Positions 28,884 through 37,901 of a stretch of 64,000 nt of DNA are shown here, one piece after another; within the stretch, counting starts at the first letter, position 1; each line of letters starts with the position of its first letter. The position numbers and the translations under genes are program-made. Source of the stretch: an uncultured Cedecea sp. Lineage in GTDB: Bacteria; Pseudomonadota; Gammaproteobacteria; Enterobacterales; Enterobacteriaceae. The notes under the pieces are model-generated. The model did no database searches. It had not been told where the DNA came from and saw nothing but the letters and a program-made list of their open reading frames with translations. Location: positions 1 to 64,000 of the forward strand of contig NZ_CANMLV010000024.1 of the NCBI RefSeq assembly GCF_947498825.1. The letters run 5' to 3'.

Positions 28884-31800
28884 TGTTCACCTTTAGGGAT
28901 TGTTGTTACAAAAGTCCTATCGCCATTATTTTCTATTTTATATGTAGTATGGAAAACGGTAGCTTTACCTGATGGGCCAATAAGAAACGACTCGCGTTCT
29001 TCAAACTTACCCCAATTATTTTCATATGTCTTAATTGTATTGTCTTTCAGCTGAGGTGTTACTTTAAAATGCTCAGTAAGGATATTTTTTCCGATGTCGT
29101 CTTCAAATATTCCTAGTTTTTTCATGGTGTTAGCTAGCTGATTTGTTCTGCTGCTGTTATGATCCCCACTCGTAACATGGCCAAATAGATATTTAAACTT
29201 ATCTGTATGGAAATTAACAGGATTATTTATTGTTATAGTATTTTTTTGCTTAGTGATTCCCATTGCTCCTATAGAAGCAGCAAAAAATAAGTCTTCTAAA
29301 GTCTTTTTATCCCATCCTGTATAATTACTTGCATTTTCAATCCATTGATTAAAGACAAATGCATCTATATCAGTTGAACTATCAGTTTTAGAGTAAGTAA
29401 ATAGTTTTATAGATTCATATCCACCAAAAGCAGGATAGTTTCCAACTACTTTCCTTTCTTTTGTTATCCAATAATCAGCTAATAAAGAATCCTCAATATA
29501 AGTACTAGGGTACTTCTTCATGAGTGATTCATAGTAAATTCTATCTGAGGATGCGAGAGACTCTTGAGCAATACAATTTACTTTACGACACGATGAGGCT
29601 AATAATCGCTCTAGCTTATTTTTATCGCCATTGGCAAGTTCATTAACAGCTTTTACTTCTTCTAAATGGAGTTGGCGATTATAACGTTCTATAATTTCAG
29701 CTGAATTCGCAGCGCTATTAATGCCATTTGCTTTGCCTGTTGCGATTAAACCTGCAAAAGCCCCTGCTATGCGGCTAATTTGTGCCTGCTGCTCTTGCCA
29801 GTTATCAGTCTTATCAAGATTATCATTAATCGTAATTCCTGCTATTTGGGCTGCTAAAACACCGACTATTGCGCCTCTAACATTACTATTACTGATTTCA
29901 GCACTAATTGCCGCTACAGCTGCATGAGGAATAGTTTTTCCTGCTTCAGTGAGTAGTTCTCCTTTATCCCCAATCAGTTTTGCACCTTCTGCATTAATTT
30001 GATTTCCGATGTTGCTGAGTAGGGCATTCTTAAAATTATCGGTAAAGCTACCACCTTGTATCGTGGTATTCACGGTTGAACTAATTACGGATTGTGCAGC
30101 AACACGCTGGGCGACTTTATTCCAATCACCATTGCTTAATAGTGGTAATTTAGTATCTGCGGGATTACCTTTAGTCCATTCCATTTTGGCATCAAGGCCA
30201 TTGAGCGCTCCTGAAATCACCATTTGAGTAATGATGGATTTAACGGTATCACTTTTACCAAGCGAATTAAGCGTTTTGGATAGATTTCCTTGGTTTTCAG
30301 CCAGTGCGACTGCTGCTTGTGTAGAGAGGGCTGTCATACCTGAATAGGCTGCGCCTGAGATAACTGCGGCCGTAGTTCCACTTGTTCCCGATGCTGCCCA
30401 GGCAGCAAATTGTGAGGCCGTACCTGATGTCATTGCCGCAACAGTTATCGCAATCAAGGCAGAAGCAACAGGGTTTAAGCTCTGGCTTTTATAATCCCAG
30501 CTGTCATATGCATCTTGAACTAAATTCCACTGTACATCTGTGCGGTCTTTTAGCCCTGCTAACCATTTTGTTCCTTCGGTTTGTCCGAGTGAATTTAAGG
30601 CATTTTGTAAACTTTGAGCATTTTTCGCTTTGATATCAGCAGTGATGCCTTTTGCTGTATCGATGGTCAGCTTACCACCAATGTGCAGGGAAGGTAGTAT
30701 CCACGTGTCTTCTTTATAGCCTTTATTTCGTTGGCTTATATAGAATCCTTTCGAATTAGAAACGACTTGTTCAAAGGTGGTGTTTTTCACTGCTTTGAAA
30801 TTTACTTTACCGGTTTTGCTGGTTATCTTGGCATTCTTGCCTGCATTAATTTTGGTGGCTTCTAACGTGATGTCATCCTTGGCGTACAGATTAATATTCC
30901 CGCCAGCGATAAACTCAGTAGCTTTATTGGTAGTTTCGCTGCGGGTTTTTTTGACTTCTTTTTTGGTTATACAGGCAGTCCATTTGTTGCATTTTTTACC
31001 GCTCTCTTCGTAGTGACTGGTTTCCTCCATGGCTTGCGCGTAGAGATACCCGCCTTTGGCTGCAACATCTATTGTACTTTTTGCTATTAGACTGGAGGCT
31101 TGGAAAAGAATGCTCCCTTCAGACAAAATAGTCAGTATTTTCCCACTGTTAATTGTAGTGCCAATTTGACGATATAAATCCTCTAACCGTGTGCCTTCTT
31201 GTTTTCGATAATGGGTTTTTACCGACTCTAACCTAATATTTCCCCCGCTTGATATAGTGATGTCGCCAAGGGATTTGATTGTACTACCTTGTGCGGTTAA
31301 CGCACCGTTAGAAGCTAATGTAACGCCTTTATCACCTGAAAGTGTTGGGGTCACATAATGTACATTTTGGTTATCTTCATTTGGGTTAGAGATGGAGGAA
31401 TAGGCCGTTGCGGTTAATTTAATATTACGGCCTGAAAGTACAGTGGTTTTATCTTTAGATTGAAGGTTGATGGATTGTAAATCCATATCACGTGCTGCAT
31501 TTAACGTGATATGGCCATTAGCAATGAGTTGAGAGCGTAACTCTGGGTAGCGAGTCGTTTTATAAGCATTACTATCATTGCTTTCAATTTTTCTTGGCGC
31601 TAAGTTAATGTCTTGACCTGCGGTTATAGCTATGTTACCACCTGATGATAATATTTTTCCTTTTATATTTAATGTTTTTAATGCAGAGATTGTAATATCT
31701 TTTTGGCTGTTGAGGTTTTTTATGGCGCCTCTATTATTCTCAGAGAGATAATTAGGGGAGCCATTTAAAAAATAAACACTGTTTTCATTCGTTGTTATTG

Positions 31801-34033
31801 TAATCCCTCCGCTGGAGGAAAGGGTTGTTTTATTGTTTTTACCAATTATTATATCTGTTAGGTTTATATTTCCCCCACTATTAATATCTAGATTATCTTT
31901 TGCATTCAATGTTGTAATGATAGGGGTTTTATTAACACTTGAAGAAAAATCATTCGCAGCATTAACATTTCCGTTTTTTGATAATAAGCTGATGTTTTTT
32001 CCGCTAATGTTAGAGTTTCTAATTGATATCTCTCCGTTAGCTAGCAATGTTGCATTGTTTTGACTACTTAGCCGTGCGTTTACTAGTTTTACATTATCAT
32101 TAGCAATAAGCGATAGATCATTTTTAGCTGTAATAATACCATTTAAAACGATGCTAGCTGACTTGATTATAATGTTTCCGGCATTTAATACTTCTTTTAA
32201 TTCAGTTGATTGTATTTTTTGAACAGAGTTAATAAGTGGGTTTTTATTTTCAAATGTCACGCTATCGTTAAAATCTAAAACAATATTTTTCGCGGCACTT
32301 ATTTTACCTACATAACTTTCTTTCGTATCCCAGGATTTAAGTGTATTAATCGTGTTGTTTTTAACGTCATAAAATGGACTGTTAGGGTTTGTTATACGTC
32401 CAGTATAATGTAATATGTCAAAGGTTTTTAGTTCTCCTGATTGAACTTCATTGTTAGTTAATGAAACTCCCGTAAGAATTGCATTTCCTTTTACTGCAGT
32501 AATGATACTTTGTTGATTGTTTAGTGTGTTCGCATTTAAATATATATTATTCCCTGCAGATAAAACAGCAGGTTGAGAGTTTTTATTAAGTGCAATGCTT
32601 TGTTTTTCTATAAATATAACTTTGTCAGTGTCGTCATTCCATCCTCTGATATCTAAGATACCAAACCAATTTTTTTTATATTTATCATTATTTACCACGC
32701 CTAATTTACTGATTAGAACATTTTCAATTCCATATGAATTAAGTTTTTCCTCTGGTGAATTTCTAGGATGTTCATCCTTCAGCTCTCTGCCGGGTGCGCC
32801 CTGAACTTTAGATACCTCAAGTTTTAGTGTCTCTCTTTGGTTGTCTAGTTTTTTTGTTCGAACAACCAAATCACCCATATTGGCCTTTATCGTTCCTGAT
32901 TTATTCTCAACCAGTGTACTTAAATCCCCCTTGGCATTTTTTTGCATCCACAGACTATCTTGTGCCTGAATAAGTGCATTGCTGCCCGTGTTGCTGACGG
33001 ACTCGGCGAAGACACGCATGTCCCTGTTTGCGGTGATTTGCCCATTATTGACGAGAGTATTGGTGGCCAGCGTGATATCTTTGGCGGCATTTATTTTAGC
33101 ACTCGCGTTAATTTGTAGGTTTTTGGTGCTGACATTAATATCTTTTTGGGCTTGGATATTATCTGCAAGGGTAATTTTGCCATCAACGGTTAACGTCAGA
33201 TCATTTTGGTTAATTTGCATGTTGCTGAGGTTAATCCCCACCCCGGCCTCAGTGCTGACCAATTTAACTTGATTGGCATACATTCCCCCTAATGTCTTAG
33301 TATCGACTGAGACACTTGGTTTTGCCCCTTCACCCGCAATCGGTGTCACGGTGCCTTTTTGAAAGTCGACACGATTAGTACCTTGCATCAAAGTCAGGTT
33401 CTTGGCTTTGATTTGCCCGTTTAGTTCGGTGGCTCGACTGATAATATCGGCATAGGTTTGGGCTTCGGCATTCATGCCATTTGTGCCGATAATCACACTC
33501 CCTTTTTTTACCTCAACCGTAGACAAAGCCCCCTTGTTATCCAGAATAGGTTTACCTGTGGTCAACGTAATAGCTGGGGTATTCAAAAAACTACAGCCAT
33601 TGCAGGTAATACCATTTGGATTGGCAATTAAGACACTCGCACCTTTACCTGCTACTTCCAGCTTACCTTGTAATTCTGATCGGCTACTGCTGGTTACTTC
33701 GTTGATAATCAGATTGGCTGATTTTCCTTTTAGATTCGCATTAGCTTTAATCTGCCCGGCGACTTGGGAATTCACATTAGCGGTAGCGTTATTGAGTACA
33801 GCACCTTGTTTATCCACATTGAAGTTTTGAAATTTATTATGCGATATCCCCACTCCGTTCGGCGTGGCAATATTAATAATTGGAGCGTTATTTTGTTGGC
33901 TGATTTGAGTATTTTTATCTGCTGCAGTCATGGCAGCTCCCCTGGCGGGGTGTAAGGGGTAGACGGCTGTTAAGAAAATAATGGTGTAACTTAATAATCG
34001 CTTAGGCAGTGAAGGTAGTTGTTCATTTAGCAT
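28880..34033 (-). CDS. cdiA: CdiA-type contact-dependent inhibition effector (two-partner secretion exoprotein)
   Basis: 1717 residues. A signal peptide (1 to about 33) and the TPS secretion domain follow (NPNG at 138-141, with the ISHNKFQNFNV start). Filamentous-haemagglutinin-type repeats reach about residue 1080. A DUF637-like block covers about 1240-1430 (KTIPHAAVAAISAEISNSNVRGA). After NSAEIIERYNRQLH (about 1445) a variable toxin tail of about 270 residues begins; its last 120 include HVTSGDHNSSRTNQLANTMK and ESFLIGPSGKATVFHTTYK. The toxin activity is not recognised. It is much shorter than typical 3000-residue CdiA but near HpmA length. Secreted by the CdiB just upstream. The whole locus is AT-rich, suggesting transfer. 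Confidence 0.88.
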   Translation of the reverse strand: MLNEQLPSLPKRLLSYTIIFLTAVYPLHPARGAAMTAADKNTQISQQNNAPIINIATPNGVGISHNKFQNFNVDKQGAVLNNATANVNSQVAGQIKANANLKGKSANLIINEVTSSSRSELQGKLEVAGKGASVLIANPNGITCNGCSFLNTPAITLTTGKPILDNKGALSTVEVKKGSVIIGTNGMNAEAQTYADIISRATELNGQIKAKNLTLMQGTNRVDFQKGTVTPIAGEGAKPSVSVDTKTLGGMYANQVKLVSTEAGVGINLSNMQINQNDLTLTVDGKITLADNIQAQKDINVSTKNLQINASAKINAAKDITLATNTLVNNGQITANRDMRVFAESVSNTGSNALIQAQDSLWMQKNAKGDLSTLVENKSGTIKANMGDLVVRTKKLDNQRETLKLEVSKVQGAPGRELKDEHPRNSPEEKLNSYGIENVLISKLGVVNNDKYKKNWFGILDIRGWNDDTDKVIFIEKQSIALNKNSQPAVLSAGNNIYLNANTLNNQQSIITAVKGNAILTGVSLTNNEVQSGELKTFDILHYTGRITNPNSPFYDVKNNTINTLKSWDTKESYVGKISAAKNIVLDFNDSVTFENKNPLINSVQKIQSTELKEVLNAGNIIIKSASIVLNGIITAKNDLSLIANDNVKLVNARLSSQNNATLLANGEISIRNSNISGKNISLLSKNGNVNAANDFSSSVNKTPIITTLNAKDNLDINSGGNINLTDIIIGKNNKTTLSSSGGITITTNENSVYFLNGSPNYLSENNRGAIKNLNSQKDITISALKTLNIKGKILSSGGNIAITAGQDINLAPRKIESNDSNAYKTTRYPELRSQLIANGHITLNAARDMDLQSINLQSKDKTTVLSGRNIKLTATAYSSISNPNEDNQNVHYVTPTLSGDKGVTLASNGALTAQGSTIKSLGDITISSGGNIRLESVKTHYRKQEGTRLEDLYRQIGTTINSGKILTILSEGSILFQASSLIAKSTIDVAAKGGYLYAQAMEETSHYEESGKKCNKWTACITKKEVKKTRSETTNKATEFIAGGNINLYAKDDITLEATKINAGKNAKITSKTGKVNFKAVKNTTFEQVVSNSKGFYISQRNKGYKEDTWILPSLHIGGKLTIDTAKGITADIKAKNAQSLQNALNSLGQTEGTKWLAGLKDRTDVQWNLVQDAYDSWDYKSQSLNPVASALIAITVAAMTSGTASQFAAWAASGTSGTTAAVISGAAYSGMTALSTQAAVALAENQGNLSKTLNSLGKSDTVKSIITQMVISGALNGLDAKMEWTKGNPADTKLPLLSNGDWNKVAQRVAAQSVISSTVNTTIQGGSFTDNFKNALLSNIGNQINAEGAKLIGDKGELLTEAGKTIPHAAVAAISAEISNSNVRGAIVGVLAAQIAGITINDNLDKTDNWQEQQAQISRIAGAFAGLIATGKANGINSAANSAEIIERYNRQLHLEEVKAVNELANGDKNKLERLLASSCRKVNCIAQESLASSDRIYYESLMKKYPSTYIEDSLLADYWITKERKVVGNYPAFGGYESIKLFTYSKTDSSTDIDAFVFNQWIENASNYTGWDKKTLEDLFFAASIGAMGITKQKNTITINNPVNFHTDKFKYLFGHVTSGDHNSSRTNQLANTMKKLGIFEDDIGKNILTEHFKVTPQLKDNTIKTYENNWGKFEERESFLIGPSGKATVFHTTYKIENNGDRTFVTTIPKGEQ

Positions 34034-34057
34034 AAATAATCCTTTAAAAACGCAAAG

Positions 34058-35725
34058 CTATAGAGAGAATGAGACCGACCAATATGTGGACCAATTGTCT
34101 GGTTTAAGTTGTGAGGGATAATGCAAAGGCTTACTGATTAGAAACTGCGAATAAAACAGGGTGTTGCCTGTAAAATAGAGGCCAATGGCCCCCCCTGCTA
34201 GGGTGTCATGTTCAATGTGATATTTGTCTGCGGCAATCAATCCGTAATCTAACGCACCAATAAAACTCAGTTGTCCAATTGTTGTGTTTGCAATGTCTTT
34301 ATTGATTTCATTACGCCAATATCCACCTCGGTTGCCACTCAAGGACTGCTCATGGTAGCCACGAACAGAATACTGTCCGCCAATACTCATGCGTTCAATA
34401 CCGTATAAGTTATCGGGCGAGTATTGACCGTAAAACGAGGTTAAATAGGTTATGCCATTAGAAAAATAATATTGATAGCTGCTACTTAGACTGAGTTTCC
34501 GGTAATGGCTGCGCGGTGAGTCTTTCGCAAGCGTGTCCGGTGAAGCACCAAAGGCGGATATCCCCCATTCAGCAACAGGGTTAAACGTGAAATAACCTTG
34601 TCCGAGGGTGGTACTGTATTGAGGCGTCAAAGCGATGGAGGTTAACGTTGGACTACTAATACTCAGCGTTTGGGAAGCCAATTGAGTATTGGCTTTTTTA
34701 TGTTTTAAACTACCTTGTAAGGTTAAACGCTGCTTGCTATCACGATAAATTAAGCGGCTGATATCCCATTGTTGGTTGGTGTTTTTCCCTTCATAACGAT
34801 ATTGCTGGCCCGATGCCTGAAACGATTGTAGAGTATTATTACGATAAAACTGGTAACGGTAAGACCAATAGCCATAAGGGACATTGATTGCAGCAACAGC
34901 GTAACGACTGTGATGAGAACGACTAAAGTCAGTATCGGTACTGGCATTTAATGACCATTGCTCACCCAATCCAAAGAGGGAATCCGCCGTCAAACCTCCG
35001 GCCAGCAATTGCTTTCCCGTCGATTTATTCCCAGTATTATCAATGCTCAACTGGCTACTTAACGGTATATTGCGAGCCTGTTTCTGAATAATTACTCGTG
35101 AGTAACCTGACTCAAAACCCGGCTGAATATCGATAGTGTAATGCGCTGAGGCAGAGCGGTTAAGTTGCTCAAGCCCTTGTTCAATGTCCCGTAAATTCAA
35201 GATACTTCCTGTCAGATGCGGAAAGGTCATGATGACCAATTGAGGTGGCGAGTTTTCGATAGTAATAGATTCAATACGCCCTTCGATCACATGAATGCGT
35301 AAGTGCTGGTTAGACAGGTCTTGTTCAGGAATGAATGCTTGGGAGGTAATGTAACCTTTCTTGATATAATCATTCGTGATTTGTTTAGTAAGATTTTGAA
35401 TCGCTTCTAAGGATAAACACTGACCTTGATACGGTAAAATCCAACGTTCATTCATTGTGGATGCAAATACTGAAATATTCACTAATTCAATTTGACTCAC
35501 TTTAAAACATAGGGTGTCATCACCGGCGCTTTTTAGTGTAGAGTCCACCGTAACGGTATTTTGATTTTCAAGGGCTTCTCGTTGTTGAACTTCTGATTCT
35601 AAGCGGCTTTTTTGTTCAAACTGAATACTGTCTCTATTGGCTGGAAATAATAAGGGATCAGAAGAACAGGGTTCAGTAAAGACAATTAAAGGTAAAAGCA
35701 AAATAATACGAATAATTTTTATCAT
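34058..35725 (-). CDS. cdiB: CdiB/ShlB-type outer-membrane transporter (TpsB)
   Basis: 555-residue Omp85-superfamily exporter of CdiA. A signal peptide is followed by an N-terminal plug helix rich in Gln/Glu (about 35-60) and POTRA segments (CFKVSQIELVN..., GYITSQAFIPEQDL...LRIHVIEGRIE). A 16-strand barrel follows with the lid-loop motif SIGGQYSVRGY. It ends in Leu after WSVSF, close to the usual aromatic ending. cdiA starts 24 bp downstream. Length is normal for the family and no damage is visible. Confidence 0.93.
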   Translation of the reverse strand: MIKIIRIILLLPLIVFTEPCSSDPLLFPANRDSIQFEQKSRLESEVQQREALENQNTVTVDSTLKSAGDDTLCFKVSQIELVNISVFASTMNERWILPYQGQCLSLEAIQNLTKQITNDYIKKGYITSQAFIPEQDLSNQHLRIHVIEGRIESITIENSPPQLVIMTFPHLTGSILNLRDIEQGLEQLNRSASAHYTIDIQPGFESGYSRVIIQKQARNIPLSSQLSIDNTGNKSTGKQLLAGGLTADSLFGLGEQWSLNASTDTDFSRSHHSRYAVAAINVPYGYWSYRYQFYRNNTLQSFQASGQQYRYEGKNTNQQWDISRLIYRDSKQRLTLQGSLKHKKANTQLASQTLSISSPTLTSIALTPQYSTTLGQGYFTFNPVAEWGISAFGASPDTLAKDSPRSHYRKLSLSSSYQYYFSNGITYLTSFYGQYSPDNLYGIERMSIGGQYSVRGYHEQSLSGNRGGYWRNEINKDIANTTIGQLSFIGALDYGLIAADKYHIEHDTLAGGAIGLYFTGNTLFYSQFLISKPLHYPSQLKPDNWSTYWSVSFSL

Positions 35726-36429
35726 AATGAGTTAATACGACTAATAGCACAAAAAGGTAAACTTACCTTAAGTTAAATATTCATTTGTATGATGGCAAGA
35801 TAAATTATCAATAAATAACACAAAAAGATATTTGACTGAATTTTAATCTCAATCCAGTTTAAAATATATGTATTAAATCAAATATTGGTTTATGTTGCTG
35901 TTGTTTTTATATCTTATGGTGTAGTAAGTGATTTTAATAAGTTTAATATACACTGGTCACTACTATCATAGGTAAGGGGTTTTTATCACAATGTCATGAA
36001 GCTAATGATAGCGTTAATTGTAAGTTTTATTATGATTTTTTACACAGAAATTGCAGAAACCAATTGGCTAGGAAATATCGACATCACCTGCGTAAATTCC
36101 TAATATTGACGTTCAAAGCGCTACTTGATGGCGTTAGCGTTCTGTATTAATTCGTTCATGGCGAGGTTATCCTTGTTTTGACGCGATATTCAGGCTGATA
36201 AGCACAGTAGTGACAAATAATAAAAGGAGAGAAAATATCATCTGAAGCGTCATTTCATATTTATTAATGTTGTTATTTTTTACTGAGTTCATGCCTTATA
36301 TTTTATTACCCTATCTCCCCTTCCGTTATTTGATTCATTATGGTGCACCTCTTGCACTCTGTTTTATTCCCTTGGTGCAGTTTTGGTGAGGTGTGATTTT
36401 ATTTTCTTATTTATCAGTGTGATATCTAT
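35726..36429. other. AT-rich gap between cdiB and the urt promoter
   Basis: No convincing gene. It is strongly AT-rich over 35760-36030 and then contains the urt regulatory region from about 36340. The boundary between the CDI island and backbone DNA probably lies here. A purine-rich AAAAGGAGAG (36223) resembles a ribosome site but no credible frame follows. Confidence 0.55.
36341..36391. promoter_or_regulatory. NtrC-like enhancer half-sites upstream of urtA
   Basis: TGGTGCACCTCTTGCACT (from 36341) and TTGGTGCAGTTTTGGTGAGG (36372-36391) both contain GGTGCA/TGCACC elements, the half-site of NtrC. They lie about 40-90 bp upstream of the -24 element, the normal enhancer distance. Neither is a perfect full dyad. 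Confidence 0.6.
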
Positions 36430-36445
36430 TGGCACGCTCTTTGCT
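36430..36445 (+). promoter_or_regulatory. Sigma-54 promoter of urtABCDE
   Basis: TGGCACG-CTCT-TTGCT matches the -24/-12 consensus TGGCACG-N4-TTGCW exactly, with GG and GC at correct spacing. The start codon of urtA lies 124 bp downstream. This implies transcription by sigma-54 RNA polymerase under nitrogen limitation. Confidence 0.9.
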
Positions 36446-36568
36446 TTTATGAATATCGAAGAACATTGGTTTGATTGTCCGACTTGAGTGACGCAGTGCA
36501 AATAACCGGCATGACTTTACTTTATGACGATTCATTCCTTATTTTGATATTTCTGAGGGCTTAGCAGC

Positions 36569-37834
36569 ATGAAAAAACGTTCATTGTTTAACGCTATGGG
36601 ACTTTGTGCGACGGTAGTCAGTCTTGGCCTGTCATTTGGGGCAAAGGCGGAAGATACAATTAAAGTCGGTATTCTGCATTCATTGTCTGGCACCATGGCT
36701 ATTTCTGAAACGCCTTTAAAAGATGTCGCCCTAATGACTATCGATGAAATTAATGCCAAAGGCGGTGTTCTGGGGAAGAAATTAGAACCTGTGGTGGTTG
36801 ATCCGGCCTCAAACTGGCCGCTGTTTGCTGAAAAATCACGCCAGTTACTGGCGCAGGATAAAGTGGCTGCGGTATTTGGTGCCTGGACCTCGGTTTCCCG
36901 TAAGTCAGCCCTGCCGGTATTTGAAGAACTCAACGGTCTGCTGTTTTACCCGGTACAGTATGAAGGTGAAGAGATGTCACCTAACGTCTTCTATACCGGA
37001 GCGGCTCCTAACCAGCAGGCTATTCCGGCAGTTGAATATTTATTAAGTGAAGACGGCGGCGCGGCGAAAAGATTTTTCCTGTTAGGCACCGATTATGTTT
37101 ATCCTCGCACCACTAATAAAATTCTGCGCGAATTCCTGCATTCAAAAGGGGTAGCGGATAAAGATATTGAGGAAGTCTATACCCCGTTTGGTTATAGCGA
37201 TTATCAGACCATTGTCTCTGATATTAAGAAATTTTCCGCCGGCGGTAAAACTGCGGTGGTATCCACCATTAATGGTGATTCTAACGTCCCATTCTATAAA
37301 GAACTCGCTAACCAGGGGATCCAAGCCACCGATATTCCGGTGATTGCTTTCTCGGTGGGGGAGGAAGAATTACGCGGCATTGATACCAAACCGCTGGTCG
37401 GTCAGTTGGCGGCATGGAACTACTTCCAGTCGCTGGATAACCCGACAAACAAGCAGTTTGTTGAAGACTACAAAGCCTATGCGAAGAAGAAAAACCTGCC
37501 TAATGCCGATACTGTCGTCACCAATGATCCTATGGAAGCGACCTACGTTGGCCTCAATATGTGGGCGCAGGCCGTAGAGAAAGCCGGTACCACCGATGTT
37601 GATAAAGTCCGTGACGCCATGGCTGGGCAGACATTCAAAGCTCCGGATGGTTATACCCTGGTCATGGATAAAACCAATCACCACCTCCATAAACCCGTGA
37701 TGATCGGCGAAGTGGGCCCTGACGGACAGTTTGAAGTGGTATGGCAGACAGAACAGCCAGTTCGCGCCCAGCCCTGGAGCCCTTATATCGCTGGCAACGA
37801 TAAAAAACCTGACCATCCTGTTAAATCAAAATAA
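36569..37834 (+). CDS. urtA: Urea ABC importer, substrate-binding protein UrtA
   Basis: Periplasmic urea-binding protein, 421 residues, of the branched-chain amino-acid/amide family. A signal peptide ends near AKAED (residue 29). Family motifs IKVGILHSLSGTMAISETPLKD, WTSVSRKSALPVFEELNGLLFYPVQYEGEE and FLLGTDYVYPRTTN are as in characterised UrtA. First gene of urtABCDE, behind the sigma-54 promoter. A hairpin between urtA and urtB probably raises UrtA relative to the membrane parts. Confidence 0.95.
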   Translation: MKKRSLFNAMGLCATVVSLGLSFGAKAEDTIKVGILHSLSGTMAISETPLKDVALMTIDEINAKGGVLGKKLEPVVVDPASNWPLFAEKSRQLLAQDKVAAVFGAWTSVSRKSALPVFEELNGLLFYPVQYEGEEMSPNVFYTGAAPNQQAIPAVEYLLSEDGGAAKRFFLLGTDYVYPRTTNKILREFLHSKGVADKDIEEVYTPFGYSDYQTIVSDIKKFSAGGKTAVVSTINGDSNVPFYKELANQGIQATDIPVIAFSVGEEELRGIDTKPLVGQLAAWNYFQSLDNPTNKQFVEDYKAYAKKKNLPNADTVVTNDPMEATYVGLNMWAQAVEKAGTTDVDKVRDAMAGQTFKAPDGYTLVMDKTNHHLHKPVMIGEVGPDGQFEVVWQTEQPVRAQPWSPYIAGNDKKPDHPVKSK

Positions 37835-37846
37835 TAAACCTGAACG

Positions 37847-37871
37847 ACCCGGTCCTGATATTGGGCCGGGT
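37847..37871 (+). promoter_or_regulatory. Hairpin between urtA and urtB
   Basis: ACCCGGTCC and GGGCCGGGT pair around a short loop. No T-run follows, so it is better read as an mRNA-stabilising or partially attenuating element of the operon. Confidence 0.6.
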
Positions 37872-37901
37872 AATGCTGCCCGTTGTTACAAGGTTTGAAA
37901 G

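Noticed and set aside
32595-33955. Several plus-strand frames inside cdiA
   Set aside because: They are antisense shadows of the long cdiA frame, without ribosome sites or recognisable products.
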